From Paenibacillus sabuli (lineage in GTDB: Bacteria; Bacillota; Bacilli; Paenibacillales; Paenibacillaceae): 64,000 nucleotides of DNA. Numbering within the stretch: the first letter of the stretch is position 1; each line of letters opens with the position of its first letter. The notes beneath the pieces were generated by a model. That model worked only from the letters and a program-made list of their open reading frames with translations. It was not told the origin of the DNA and did not search any database. Position numbers and translations under genes: made by a program. Shown here one piece after another: positions 27,813 through 36,636 of the stretch. Location: positions 124,001-188,000 of the forward strand of contig NZ_JACXIZ010000011.1 of the NCBI RefSeq assembly GCF_014705605.1. Reading direction: 5' to 3'.

Positions 27813-28115
27813 CTACGGCGTATCCTCGCCGCCGAAGACCAGATCGTCGTAGGCCTCGGACACGTTTTCCCATTCGTCGTCACTCGCCAGCGGCAGCAGC
27901 TCCGGCTGTCCTTCGGGCGAACGGCCGATTCGAAAAAACGCGATTTCATCGGCTTTGCGCATCGCTTTTGTCTGCAGGCCGGCATAGGCCGTTCCCTCGT
28001 ACTCGAATTCAGCCGCGATCCGGTACGCTTCCTCGGCGCCCTGCTCGTCGACGAGCAGGACTTCCTTGCCGTATTGCTCGGCCAAAACGCGAATGCGCTT
28101 GACGGCCTGGTGCAT
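27813..28115 (-). CDS. DUF1292 family protein (second copy)
   Basis: This 100-residue, acidic cytoplasmic protein has the DUF1292 pattern (YRIAAEFEYEGTAYAGLQ, ending SDDEWENVSEAYDDL). AAGGAGG precedes the ATG by 8 nt. It follows another DUF1292 gene by 24 bp and is more divergent than the YrzB-like copy. The function of DUF1292 is not known to me. The tandem suggests duplication. Confidence 0.8.
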   Translation of the reverse strand: MHQAVKRIRVLAEQYGKEVLLVDEQGAEEAYRIAAEFEYEGTAYAGLQTKAMRKADEIAFFRIGRSPEGQPELLPLASDDEWENVSEAYDDLVFGGEDTP

Positions 28116-28139
28116 TTTGCCCGCCTCCTTGCCTGCTGC

Positions 28140-28445
28140 TCAGTCTTCGTGGTCCATTTCGCCGAGCAGGGTGTTGAAGGTCTCCTCCACCATATTCCAC
28201 TCTTCCTCGTCGTCGATCGTATACAGCTTCAGATCGTCGCCGTCCTCCTCATAGCGGAAGGCATAGACCTCGTCGGCGTCTTCGTCTTCGACTTCCTCCA
28301 CATTGAGCGGCACGACCATCATGTATTTCTGATCGGACTCGTCCACTTCGAATTTCATGATGACTTCGAATTCTTCCTCGTTGCCTTCCTCATCCGGAAT
28401 ATAAATGATTTCCGGCTCTTCGAACTGCATGTCGTCATTTGTCAT
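28140..28445 (-). CDS. DUF1292 family protein (YrzB-like)
   Basis: This 101-residue, extremely acidic protein starts at MTNDD (ATG 28445) with GTGAGGGTG upstream. It contains the family pattern EEFEVIMKFEVDESDQKYMMVVPL and DEEEWNMVEETFNTL. It matches yrzB both in sequence and in its place after ruvX in the alaS-ireB-ruvX-yrzB-mltG order of Bacillus. A cytoplasmic protein of unknown role. Confidence 0.88.
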   Translation of the reverse strand: MTNDDMQFEEPEIIYIPDEEGNEEEFEVIMKFEVDESDQKYMMVVPLNVEEVEDEDADEVYAFRYEEDGDDLKLYTIDDEEEWNMVEETFNTLLGEMDHED

Positions 28446-28456
28446 CGTCGTCACCC

Positions 28457-28873
28457 TCACCTTTTTGATTTTGCGTCCAGGTAATTTTGCAAAATGAGCG
28501 CAGCCGCCATTTTGTCAATGACCAGCTTTCTTTTCTTGCGGCTGACATCCGCTTCGAGCAGCGTGCGCTCGGCGGACACGGTCGTCAGCCGTTCATCCCA
28601 AAGGTGAACGGGCAATTGTAATTTTTCGCGCAACGTCTGCGCGAAGGCGATGCAAATTTCGCCACGCGGGCCCACCGTGCCATTCATATTTTTCGGCAGG
28701 CCAACAACGATTTCGGTGGCTTCGTGCTCTCGGGCCAGATCAGCCAGCCGGTCGAACTCGCGACCGCTGCGCGACGTCTCGACGACGCCGACGCCTTGGG
28801 CGGTCCATCCCAGCTCGTCGCTGACTGCCACGCCAATTCTGCGGTCGCCGTAATCCAGTCCCATGATTCGCAT
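28457..28873 (-). CDS. ruvX: Putative pre-16S rRNA nuclease / Holliday junction resolvase-like protein
   Basis: The 138-residue YqgF protein has the RNase H-like motifs GLDYGDRRIGVAVSD at the N-terminus, VVGLPKNMNGT and WDERLTTVSAERTL, and a C-terminal KMAAALILQNYL with the last acidic residue. YqgF proteins process the 5' end of 16S rRNA in E. coli. Position between ireB and yrzB matches Bacillus. Confidence 0.95.
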   Translation of the reverse strand: MRIMGLDYGDRRIGVAVSDELGWTAQGVGVVETSRSGREFDRLADLAREHEATEIVVGLPKNMNGTVGPRGEICIAFAQTLREKLQLPVHLWDERLTTVSAERTLLEADVSRKKRKLVIDKMAAALILQNYLDAKSKR

Positions 28874-28903
28874 GCCTGGTCCGTCCTCATTTCCGCTTGT
28901 ATG

Positions 28904-29167
28904 CTAGGTTCTGTGCTGACTGAGATAGCTGCGTACGAGCTCCTCGATCAGCTCGTCGCGTTCTTTTTTGCGGATCAGACTCCTGGCGTTGTTGTGGCGC
29001 GGGATGTAGGCCGGATCTCCGGACAGCAGATAGCCGACAATCTGATTGATCGGATTGTAATCCTTCTCCTTCAGCGCGTCGTACACCTTCAGCAGAATTT
29101 CCTCCGAGGAGGTCTTCAGCTCATCCGGGTTCACATCGAACTTCATCGTCTTATCCATGGAACTCAT
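28904..29167 (-). CDS. ireB: IreB family regulatory phosphoprotein (DUF965)
   Basis: The 87-residue protein reads [10 protein letters not shown] then [28 protein letters not shown] and [22 protein letters not shown], all highly conserved in the family. In Enterococcus, IreB is phosphorylated by the IreK Ser/Thr kinase on N-terminal Thr residues and affects cephalosporin resistance. ATG 29167 is chosen over the upstream ATG 29176 because GTGAGGTG lies at suitable spacing. It lies 43 bp downstream of alaS. Confidence 0.93.
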   Translation of the reverse strand: MSSMDKTMKFDVNPDELKTSSEEILLKVYDALKEKDYNPINQIVGYLLSGDPAYIPRHNNARSLIRKKERDELIEELVRSYLSQHRT

Positions 29168-29210
29168 CGCCAGCACCTCACTTTCGACGTAAAGCAGTTA
29201 CCTGCTTCTA

Positions 29211-31847
29211 TCATATCACATTTTGGTGGCTTTGAACCAGTTCTTCCGCAAGGTTTAGCGCCTCCGCCAGCTTTTCCGGCTGCTTGCCGCCGGCCTGGGC
29301 CATATCCGGACGGCCGCCGCCGCCGCCGCCGCAGCGAGCGGCCAGCTCCTTGATCAGCTTGCCGGCGTGGAAGCCGCGCTTGACCAGATCCGGCGACACG
29401 CTGACGATCAGGTTGACCTTGCCCTCCTGCACGGCGCCGAGCACGATAATTGCCGATTCCAGCTTGGCCTTGAGCTCGTCGGCCATGCCGCGCAGCGCGT
29501 CCATCCCGCCGGCATCGACCTGGCGCGCCAGCAGCGTGACGCCGCCGACCTCCTTGGCCGCGCCGGACAGCTCGCCGGCCTCGATGCGGCTCAGCTTCGC
29601 CTGCAGCGACTCGTTATCGCGCGCCAGCTCGCGCAGCTGCGCGCCGAGCCCTTCGATGCGGCGCGGCACCTCGCCCACGGACGTCTTGAGCAGCTCCGCC
29701 GCTGCGCGGAGCGTCTGCAGCTGCGCATCCATGTGCGCGTAGGCGTGGCGCCCGGTCACCGCTTCGATGCGGCGCACGCCCGAGCCGATGCCCGATTCGC
29801 CGAGCAGGCGGAACAGTCCGATCTGGGCGGTGTTGCCGACGTGGCAGCCGCCGCACAGCTCGATGCTGTAATCGCCGACCTGCACGACGCGCACGACGTC
29901 GCCGTATTTCTCGCCGAACAGCGCCATCGCGCCCATTGCCTTCGCTTCAGCGATCGGCTTGGATTCGATCGCCACCGGCGTACCGATCCAGATCTGCTCG
30001 TTGACCTTGCGCTCGATCGTCTCCAGCTCCTCGGCGGTCACGGACCCGAAGTGGGAGAAGTCGAAGCGCAGCCGCTCGGCCTCTACGAGCGACCCGGCCT
30101 GATTGACATGCTCGCCGAGCACCTCCTTGAGCGCCTTGTGCAGCAGATGCGTCGCCGTATGGTTGCGCACGATGTCCTCGCGCGCGCCGCGCAACACCTC
30201 GGCCCGCACCCGGTCGCCGGTGCGCAGGCTGCCTGCCTGCACCGTGACCTGATGCACGTGCTGGCCTTGCGGCGCCTTGCTGACGTCCTCGACCGCGGCC
30301 CGCACGCCGCCTTCGCCGCTCAGCGCGCCGCGGTCGCTGACCTGTCCGCCGCTCTCGGCGTAGAACGGCGTGCGGTCGAGCACGACGAGGCAGTGCGCGC
30401 CTTCGCCGACGATGTCGACGATCTGATCCTCGTGGATAATCGCGGCAATCTTGGCTTCCGTCACCAGCTCATTATAACCAACGAAGGTGCTTTTAACCGC
30501 CAGCTCGGCGAGCGGCCCGCCCTGCACCTTCATGCTGCCTCCGTCCTGACGCGCAGCCCGCGCGCGCGCCCGCTGCTCCTCCATCGCCGCGTCGAAGCCG
30601 GCGCGGTCGACCGTCAGGCCCTGCTCCAAGGCGTAATCCTCGGTCAGATCGAGCGGGAAGCCATAGGTGTCGTACAGCTTGAACGCGCTGGCGCCGCCGA
30701 TCTCGGTCTTGCCGACGGCAGCAGCCTCGCGGGCCAGCTCGCCCAGCATGGCCAGGCCGTCGGAAAGCGTCTCGTGGAAGCGCTCCTCCTCCATGCGGAT
30801 GATGCGCGCGATGAATTCCTGCTTGTCGACCACCTCGCTGTAGTAGACCCCCATCACTTCGCCGACGACGGCGGTCAGCTCGTACAGGAACGGCCGGTCG
30901 ACGCCGAGCGTCTTGCCGTAGCGCACGGCGCGGCGCAGCAGGCGGCGAATGACGTAGCCGCGGCCCTCGTTGGACGGCAGCACGCCGTCGCCGACGGAGA
31001 AGACCACGGTGCGGATATGGTCGGCGATGACCTTGAGCGCTACGTCCTGCGCGGCGTCGGCGCCGTAGGTGACGCCTGCGAGGTCGCAGGTGCGCTTGAT
31101 GATCGGCTGGAACAGATCAGTGTCGAAGTTGGAGTCGACGTTTTGCAGGATCGACGCGAAGCGCTCCAGGCCGGCGCCGGTATCGATGTTTTTGTTCGGC
31201 AGCGGCGTGCGCGAGCCGTCCTTGTTGTGATTGAATTGCGAGAACACGAGATTCCATACCTCGAGGAAGCGCTCGTTCTCGCCGCCGGCGTAGCACTCCG
31301 GATCGCTCAGGTCGCCGTATTGATCGCCCCGGTCATAAAATATCTCGGTGCACGGGCCGCACGGGCCCTCGCCGATGTCCCAGAAATTGTCCTCCAGCTT
31401 GACGATGCGCTCCTCCGGCAGCCCGACCTTCTTGTTCCAGTAATCGAACGCCTCCGTATCGTCGGGATAGACCGTGACGTGCAGGCGCTCCGGGTCGAAG
31501 CCGATCCACTGCGGATCGGTCAGGAACTCCCATGCCCAGACGATGGCTTCTTCCTTGAAATAATCGCCGATCGAGAAATTGCCGAGCATTTCGAAAAACG
31601 TATGGTGCCGGCGCGTTTTGCCGACGTTTTCGATGTCGTTCGTCCGAATGCACTTCTGGGAATTGGCGATGCGCGGGTTGTCCGGCGCGACGCGGCCGTC
31701 GAAGTAGGCCTTGAGCGGCGCCATCCCGGCGTTGATCCACAGCAGCGAGGGATCATTGTGCGGCACGAGCGGCGCGCTCGGCTCGATGGCGTGACCCTTG
31801 CTCTCGAAAAAAGCGAGCCATTTGGCGCGAATTTCACTTGCTTTCAT
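29211..31847 (-). CDS. alaS: Alanyl-tRNA synthetase
   Basis: Charges tRNA-Ala and edits Ser/Gly mischarging. The 878-residue protein has the class II motif region [24 protein letters not shown]. The editing domain carries the zinc ligands [11 protein letters not shown] and CGGCHVGN, and a C-terminal oligomerisation domain has a Gly-rich [15 protein letters not shown]. The start at [11 protein letters not shown] (31847) has AAAGGGGAAG upstream. The open frame continues through the T-box leader, but that part is not coding. Confidence 0.98.
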   Translation of the reverse strand: MKASEIRAKWLAFFESKGHAIEPSAPLVPHNDPSLLWINAGMAPLKAYFDGRVAPDNPRIANSQKCIRTNDIENVGKTRRHHTFFEMLGNFSIGDYFKEEAIVWAWEFLTDPQWIGFDPERLHVTVYPDDTEAFDYWNKKVGLPEERIVKLEDNFWDIGEGPCGPCTEIFYDRGDQYGDLSDPECYAGGENERFLEVWNLVFSQFNHNKDGSRTPLPNKNIDTGAGLERFASILQNVDSNFDTDLFQPIIKRTCDLAGVTYGADAAQDVALKVIADHIRTVVFSVGDGVLPSNEGRGYVIRRLLRRAVRYGKTLGVDRPFLYELTAVVGEVMGVYYSEVVDKQEFIARIIRMEEERFHETLSDGLAMLGELAREAAAVGKTEIGGASAFKLYDTYGFPLDLTEDYALEQGLTVDRAGFDAAMEEQRARARAARQDGGSMKVQGGPLAELAVKSTFVGYNELVTEAKIAAIIHEDQIVDIVGEGAHCLVVLDRTPFYAESGGQVSDRGALSGEGGVRAAVEDVSKAPQGQHVHQVTVQAGSLRTGDRVRAEVLRGAREDIVRNHTATHLLHKALKEVLGEHVNQAGSLVEAERLRFDFSHFGSVTAEELETIERKVNEQIWIGTPVAIESKPIAEAKAMGAMALFGEKYGDVVRVVQVGDYSIELCGGCHVGNTAQIGLFRLLGESGIGSGVRRIEAVTGRHAYAHMDAQLQTLRAAAELLKTSVGEVPRRIEGLGAQLRELARDNESLQAKLSRIEAGELSGAAKEVGGVTLLARQVDAGGMDALRGMADELKAKLESAIIVLGAVQEGKVNLIVSVSPDLVKRGFHAGKLIKELAARCGGGGGGRPDMAQAGGKQPEKLAEALNLAEELVQSHQNVI

Positions 31848-31946
31848 GTTCATCTTCCCCTTTTTGAATGTGCCGGAGACGCGTTCGGCGCTCCGGTTGT
31901 CCTGTTCCGCGCACCGCTTGTCGCGGCTGCGTGCCGGCCAAGACGC

Positions 31947-32246
31947 AAAAAACGCCCCTGCAATGTGCAGGGACGAAATCGAAGCATTTCGCGGTACCAC
32001 CCTGGTTAATGGCCGCTTTCCGAACTGCGGGCGGCGGCGCAATCGCCTCTGGCGGACGGTAACGGGTCCTCCCGGCGGACTTGGCATCCGCGCTCCGGAA
32101 CCAGCGTTCGGCCGCCCTTCGCCCCCGCGCCCTCTCAGCCGTCCCTGCCGCCCATTAGGGGCTCTCCGGACGAGGCGCAATCTCTGATCGGCGGTGCTGC
32201 GGCTTACTCCTGTTCCGTCACAGCTTTGCTTGCTATGCATGCATAT
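31947..32246 (-). promoter_or_regulatory. Alanine T-box leader of alaS
   Basis: Reading the minus strand, the leader contains the T-box core AGGGTGGTACCGCG (about 32003-31990). A terminator hairpin follows (CGTCCCTGCA pairing with TGCAGGGGCG, then TTTTTT at 31952-31947). Uncharged tRNA-Ala should pair with the T-box bulge and the specifier loop and stabilise the antiterminator, raising alaS expression. I did not fix the specifier codon. The leader lies about 100 nt upstream of the alaS start. Confidence 0.9.
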
Positions 32247-32252
32247 AGCCAC

Positions 32253-32282
32253 AGTATAGCGTCAGAGGTCGACCGGTGTCAA
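32253..32282 (-). promoter_or_regulatory. Sigma-A promoter of the alaS T-box transcript
   Basis: TTGACA (32282-32277), an 18-bp spacer and TATACT (32258-32253) on the minus strand. The -35 overlaps the stop codon of the upstream permease gene. Confidence 0.75.
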
Positions 32283-33346
32283 ATGGTCTTGCGCCTTACA
32301 TAGTAGGCGAATACATGCTGCAATACGACCTTGAGCGCGGCGAAGATCGGCACGGCCAAAATCATGCCGACGATGCCGGCCACCTGGCCGCCGACGAGCA
32401 GCGCAAAAATGATGACCAGCGGGTGCATGTGCAGCGTGCGGCCGACGACCTGCGGCGAGATCACATTGCCTTCGAGAATCTGGCAAGCCGTATTGACGAC
32501 GATGACGAGTATCATCATTTTCGGCGACACCGTCGACGCCATGAGCAGCGCCGGCGCCGCGCCGAAAAACGGTCCCAGGTACGGAATGATATTGAATACC
32601 GCCACCAGCGACGCCAGCAGCAGCGCATACGGCATGCCGATGATCCAATAGCCGAGATAGGCGAGGATGCCGACGATAAGACAGACCAGGAACTGGCCGC
32701 GAATGTAATTGCCGAGCGCTTCGTCGATGTCCTTGAGCAGCCGCACCGCGCTCTTGCGATGGGAGCGCGGCACGTAGGCGATGACCGCCCGCTCGAACAA
32801 TTCGAAGTCCTTCAAAATATAGAAGGCCAAAAACGGAATAATAAACGCGATGAACACCACGCTCAGCATCGCGCCGATGTTGTTCAAAAACGACACCGCC
32901 GCCGTGCTGACCCGCTTCTCCAACGCCTGCAGCGCATGGCTGATCGCGGTGCGGACGCTCTCGGGCAAAAACGAGTTGTTGAAGTCGTTGACGAGATTCT
33001 GCGCGCGCATCGTCAGCTCCGGGGCGTGCTTGTTAAGTTCCTCGATCTGGGTAATAAACATAGGAATCATATTCATCAGCAGTACGGTTACCGCGCCGCA
33101 AAACACGGCATAAATCAGCAGCACCGCAATCGCCCGCGGCACGCGACGGCTCGCCAGAATGTTGACGACGGGGTGCAGCACATACGAAATAATCATGGCA
33201 ATCGCAAACGGCGCAAGCACCGCCTTCAAAAAATCATAGACATGCACAATAATCGGCTTGACGAGCAGCAGCAAATACAGCGCGAGCAGGCCAAGTATCG
33301 TATAGACCAATACGGCAAACGGCTTGCGGCTTGTAAATTTGTCCAT
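32279..33346 (-). CDS. AI-2E family membrane transporter
   Basis: This 355-residue protein has about eight membrane segments in the AI-2E/PerM pattern: two N-terminal helices, a central soluble stretch (residues about 90-140), then a cluster with GQFLVCLIVGILAYLGYWIIG and the late VAVFNIIPYLGPFFGAAPA motif. Family members include the proposed AI-2 exporter TqsA and Na+/H+ antiporters, so the substrate is open. ATG 33346 is chosen with GGAAGGGAG upstream; a longer frame upstream has no ribosome site. Bacillus also carries a permease gene upstream of alaS. Confidence 0.88.
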   Translation of the reverse strand: MDKFTSRKPFAVLVYTILGLLALYLLLLVKPIIVHVYDFLKAVLAPFAIAMIISYVLHPVVNILASRRVPRAIAVLLIYAVFCGAVTVLLMNMIPMFITQIEELNKHAPELTMRAQNLVNDFNNSFLPESVRTAISHALQALEKRVSTAAVSFLNNIGAMLSVVFIAFIIPFLAFYILKDFELFERAVIAYVPRSHRKSAVRLLKDIDEALGNYIRGQFLVCLIVGILAYLGYWIIGMPYALLLASLVAVFNIIPYLGPFFGAAPALLMASTVSPKMMILVIVVNTACQILEGNVISPQVVGRTLHMHPLVIIFALLVGGQVAGIVGMILAVPIFAALKVVLQHVFAYYVRRKTI

Positions 33347-33535
33347 GGCACGCGCTCCCTTCCGTAAACAGTATATGCCCGGAGCGGACAAAACATCCTT
33401 GCTTGTCTGACTGAACGCCATACTTGTCTGACAGCGCGGCACAAACGTTACAATTTCGAAACAATAGGCCATACATGCGAAACAACCGGCTGTTAATCTG
33501 ATACCCTAAGACAAAGACCGGCAGGAGTGAGCGAC

Positions 33536-34723
33536 ATGAGAACCTTCTTGGCCACACTGGCAATCATCATACTGGTAATTGGCGGGATCGGCGCGGCCCA
33601 TCTGCCGTCGCACGCCGGGCAGCACGAGGAAGTGGCCGACACCGCTGCCCCGGATGCTGCCCCGAACGGAGAGCCTGGTCACGCCCAGGCCCATCACGAT
33701 TCGGACGAGCAGAGCCGGGACGACAACCAGGCGCAGGATGAAGCCGACGGTGCCGATGACGCTGCCACTGGTGAACCCGACGGGCCAACTGACGTACCTG
33801 GCGGCGCAACTGACGAGCCTGATGTGGCAACTGACGAGCCTATGGAACAAGCCGATCCCGATGCGGACGATCCGCAAGGCGGGCAGGTCGGAGACGAGGC
33901 GGCAGCGGACGGCCAGGACGAGGCGAATGAAGAGGCCCCCGCCAGTGAGAGCTCGGAAGGATCCGCGGCAGACGCAGAGCCGGACAAGCCAGAGTCAGAG
34001 GCTGGGTCGGAGTCGAATTCAAATTCGGGCAATCCTGGCCAGGGGGAAGCGGGCGTAGCGTCCAATGCGGGCGATGGCAAGGACGAGGAACGTCCCGCCT
34101 ACAATACCGGGGACAGCGTGGAGGCCATCGCCGAGCCGTCGGCGCCGGATGCGCTGATCAACAAGCACAACAAGCTGCCCGCCGACTACGCGCCGGACGA
34201 CCTCGTCTATCCCGACGTGCCGTTCATCTTCGGCGAATACATCGACAAGCGCATGCTGCGCAAGGATGCGGCGGCGGCGCTGGAGCGCATGTTCGCTGCT
34301 GCGAAGGATGACGGCGTGGCGCTGGCCGGCGTCTCGGGCTATCGCTCGTACGCGCGACAGCAGGAGCTGTTCGACGCGTATGTGGAGCGCGACGGCGAAG
34401 CGGCGGCACGCACGTACAGCGCGGAGCCGGGCACGAGCGAGCATCAGAGCGGGCTGGCGATGGACATCTCCGGAACCGACGGCGCCTGCGCCGCCTCGAG
34501 CTGCTTCGCGGGCACGCCGGAAGCGGAGTGGATCGCCGAGCATGCCGATGCATATGGCTTCATCGTGCGCTATGGCGAGGACGAGCAGGCGATCACCGGC
34601 TACAAGTACGAGCCGTGGCATGTGCGCTACGTCGGCGAGTCGATCGCGGCCGAGGTCGCGGAGCGCGGCATCACACTCGAGGAGTACTACGACGCGGTGC
34701 CGGTATCGGCGGGCGGGCAGTGA
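33536..34723 (+). CDS. Secreted D-alanyl-D-alanine carboxypeptidase (VanY/DD-peptidase, M15B)
   Basis: This 395-residue protein has an N-terminal signal or membrane anchor (FLATLAIIILVIGGIGAA). A low-complexity acidic linker of about 160 residues, rich in D, E, A, G and P, follows, then a zinc carboxypeptidase domain. The domain shows SGYRSYARQQELFDAY, SEHQSGLAMDIS and EPWHVRYVG, the zinc ligands and catalytic residues of VanY-type enzymes. It removes the terminal D-Ala from peptidoglycan stems outside the membrane. The linker contains short DNA repeats (CTGACGAGCCT near 33810-33840) that likely vary in number. GCAGGAGTG precedes the ATG. Confidence 0.92.
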   Translation: MRTFLATLAIIILVIGGIGAAHLPSHAGQHEEVADTAAPDAAPNGEPGHAQAHHDSDEQSRDDNQAQDEADGADDAATGEPDGPTDVPGGATDEPDVATDEPMEQADPDADDPQGGQVGDEAAADGQDEANEEAPASESSEGSAADAEPDKPESEAGSESNSNSGNPGQGEAGVASNAGDGKDEERPAYNTGDSVEAIAEPSAPDALINKHNKLPADYAPDDLVYPDVPFIFGEYIDKRMLRKDAAAALERMFAAAKDDGVALAGVSGYRSYARQQELFDAYVERDGEAAARTYSAEPGTSEHQSGLAMDISGTDGACAASSCFAGTPEAEWIAEHADAYGFIVRYGEDEQAITGYKYEPWHVRYVGESIAAEVAERGITLEEYYDAVPVSAGGQ

Positions 34724-34774
34724 CAGGCTGCGCTCCTGCACTCCATCCGCCGCCAATAGCGGCTCGCCGGTGGG

Positions 34775-34816
34775 AAGGCAGCCGTCCCGATTCTCGATCG
34801 GGCAGCTGCCTTTTTT
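34775..34816 (+). terminator. Terminator after the carboxypeptidase gene
   Basis: AAGGCAGC and GCTGCCTT enclose an inner CCCGAT/ATCGGG stem, followed by TTTTTT. Confidence 0.9.
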
Positions 34817-34970
34817 GATTTGGGCGAGGCGGGTATATAAAAAGAAAGCTTTTTGGTTCCAGCATTGGGCACCGTCGAAATGCGTGCCAATTGTTCATCT
34901 GAACCTCCCCGTCCTTTGAGCGAACGGATGAGCGAACGGACGCTGCTGAGCTAGGGCTAGCCGACTATTG

Positions 34971-35161
34971 CAGGCTAACGGTTGCCGCAGCGCTTATTTC
35001 GATCCATTTCAGGCGTTTTTTAGGCTAACGGTTGCTGTAGCGCTTATTTGGTCCCAATCGTCTCTTTTTTAGTGATTTCACGATATTAAGACCTGTGACA
35101 ACCGTTACAATTTGATCGGCGTTATTTTAGGCCTATTAGCCGCTGTGGCAACCGTTAGGTT
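34971..35161. repeat. Cluster of four short dispersed repeats
   Basis: Two direct copies (34971-35005 and 35021-35055) share AGGCTAACGGTTGC then AGCGCTTATTT, 50 bp apart. Two inverted copies (35091-35108, and 35129-35161 containing AGCCGCTGTGGCAACCGTTA) carry the same core, whose common part is TAACGGTTG. The arrangement can fold into large hairpins. It looks like a miniature intergenic repeat family. There are no spacers of constant length, so it is not a CRISPR array. Confidence 0.7.
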
Positions 35162-35242
35162 CATTGCGGGTAGATGAAGGAAGGGGCGGAACGTTGCAAT
35201 TCAATCAGGCTACTCCATATTGAAGGCTTGGCCAAATTGTAA

Positions 35243-35666
35243 GATTGGAGGCGATCCTATTTTAACCAATGGACTTGTCGGATTGACAGGCTGTATATCA
35301 TCGGCACCTTGATCTACTTTTTCACCAGCCATCAGCACAAAAAAAGCTACGTCAACATGGCGCTATTTTACAAGCTCTTTTTTGTTTTAACCAGCATCAC
35401 ATTGAGCTTCGCAGTCATCTATTATGTGTTGGCGTTCAATCAAGTTGTACTGCGTGTAGCTGACCATACGGGCGATCCGGCACAAGACAGCTTTTGGACG
35501 TATTTGTACTTTAGCGGTGTCACCATTCTTTCGATACGGCGATCTGGTACCGGTTGGAAACGCGCGTTTTTTCGCGCTGATCGAGGCCAGCCTGGGGCTG
35601 CTGCTGCCGACGGATTTTTTCGTCCAAGCCTTGAATAATCGGGGGCATTCCAGCGGAAATAAATAG
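35243..35666 (+). pseudogene. Two-helix potassium channel, frameshifted in the selectivity filter
   Basis: One frame gives two hydrophobic segments (LYIIGTLIYFF; LFYKLFFVLTSITLSFAVIYYVL) and the pore helix FWTYLYFSGVTILS. Near 35532 the reading frame must change. The next frame continues with YGDLVPVGNARFFALIEASLGLLLP, the channel filter and inner helix, to a stop at 35666. The normal TILSxGYGD is broken at its centre, apparently by a few lost bases. No good start codon or ribosome site is visible. It is a decayed Ion_trans_2 channel. Confidence 0.75.
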
Positions 35667-35779
35667 CGAAAACCTGGATAATCGGTCGCCAATCCTATGT
35701 CACGTTATGTATGAGGCGTTGATGGACGAGAATCATGCTTAATTGAGTCGTCCAAATAAAAACATCTGTTTTCCTCCAG

Positions 35780-36047
35780 GAGCTTGATGCAAATATTATC
35801 CTAAGGTATCTTCTACAGGATGCCGAACCGTTCATCGAACAAGCCACTGAAAAGATGGAACGCTTCGTGATTTATATCCCAAATGAAGTTCTCGCAGAAG
35901 TTGTGTATGTGCTTGAAAAAGTCTATCAAGTCGAGCGTACAAAAATTTGCTCGGTACTACAAGGTTTAATCAGCTACAAAAATATCTCCACTCATGATTA
36001 TGCAGTATTGTTCGAATCACTTCAGGTTTACGCAGAGATCAATATTG
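35780..36047 (+). pseudogene. Truncated PIN-domain (VapC-type) toxin
   Basis: The frame from 35780 reads ELDANIILRYLLQDAEPF, then IPNEVLAEVVYVLEKVYQVER, matching the N-terminal two-thirds of PIN-domain RNases, including the first catalytic Asp and the second acidic motif. The start codon is missing or out of frame. The catalytic C-terminus (DCL-type motif) is absent: after about 36047 the sequence changes to unrelated DNA. No antitoxin gene is visible upstream. Non-functional in this form. Confidence 0.65.
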
Positions 36048-36444
36048 AATGGATGCCCCATGGAATGGTTTGGGAATTTTCTTTGATGTCGGCATCGACG
36101 ATTGGCTCCTTGTTCGATTCGGAGATTTCAATCGGTCGATCCGGTTCTACCGAAGCGACGAGCTTCTGCTGGAGCAGCATGTTCACTTGTTCCGGGGCCA
36201 GATCTAGCGCGAGTGCGCGTAATCTGTCCAGCGGCTCTGCGCGATATGTACTTCGATTCATGCCGGCTTGCTCACTCATATCAGTGGCAGCATGCAAGCG
36301 AACGATATACCGTTGTTTCTCATAGGTTTGATCTTCTGCAAGCATGGTGTCGAGTTTCCACAATAACTGGTCAACGGACAACATGCCGTATACGCTTTTT
36401 GTTACGCTGCTTTGGGGAGCGGCATCATAGGTGCTGCCGGCCAC
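36028..36444 (-). CDS. Hypothetical protein, possibly a gene remnant
   Basis: This 138-residue hydrophilic frame (GTG start at 36444) contains helical segments such as LSVDQLLWKLDTMLAEDQTYEKQ and LDRLRALALDLAPEQVNMLLQQKL, with codon use like a real gene. No ribosome site is visible at either possible start. Its 3' end meets the broken PIN gene, suggesting a rearrangement joint. I do not recognise the family. It may be the truncated remainder of a longer gene. Confidence 0.35.
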   Translation of the reverse strand: MAGSTYDAAPQSSVTKSVYGMLSVDQLLWKLDTMLAEDQTYEKQRYIVRLHAATDMSEQAGMNRSTYRAEPLDRLRALALDLAPEQVNMLLQQKLVASVEPDRPIEISESNKEPIVDADIKENSQTIPWGIHSILISA

Positions 36445-36502
36445 CGTTGCCGAATATGGGTATTAATCAATGCTAAATTTCATTTAATTTGGATCAAAAA
36501 AA

Positions 36503-36540
36503 GAAAACCCATAAAAGCGATCGCGCTTTTTTGGGCTTTC
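36503..36540. terminator. Hairpin terminator downstream of the 932-residue secreted protein gene
   Basis: GAAAACCCATAAAAGCG pairs with CGCTTTTTTGGGCTTTC around a short loop. Flanking A and T runs allow function in both directions. Confidence 0.65.
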
Positions 36541-36636
36541 TCTATGAATGATCGAATCTGTTCCCCTTAGCAACAAGCCGGTACCTTGATCGACCAATCG
36601 CCTCTGGCTTACTTATTCCTCCATGCTCTCCATGCC

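Noticed and set aside
29367-32009. 880-residue plus-strand open frame opposite alaS
   Set aside because: Complete antisense of a conserved synthetase gene, with Arg/Leu/Gln-rich composition and no motif. The same holds for long plus-strand frames opposite aspS (55608-58490) and relA (60231-63095).
31848-32252. N-terminal extension of alaS
   Set aside because: The open frame covers the T-box leader, its terminator and the region back to the promoter. A normal AlaS start with a ribosome site is at 31847.
34971-35161. CRISPR array
   Set aside because: Only four diverged copies in mixed orientation with unequal spacing, and no cas genes in the window.
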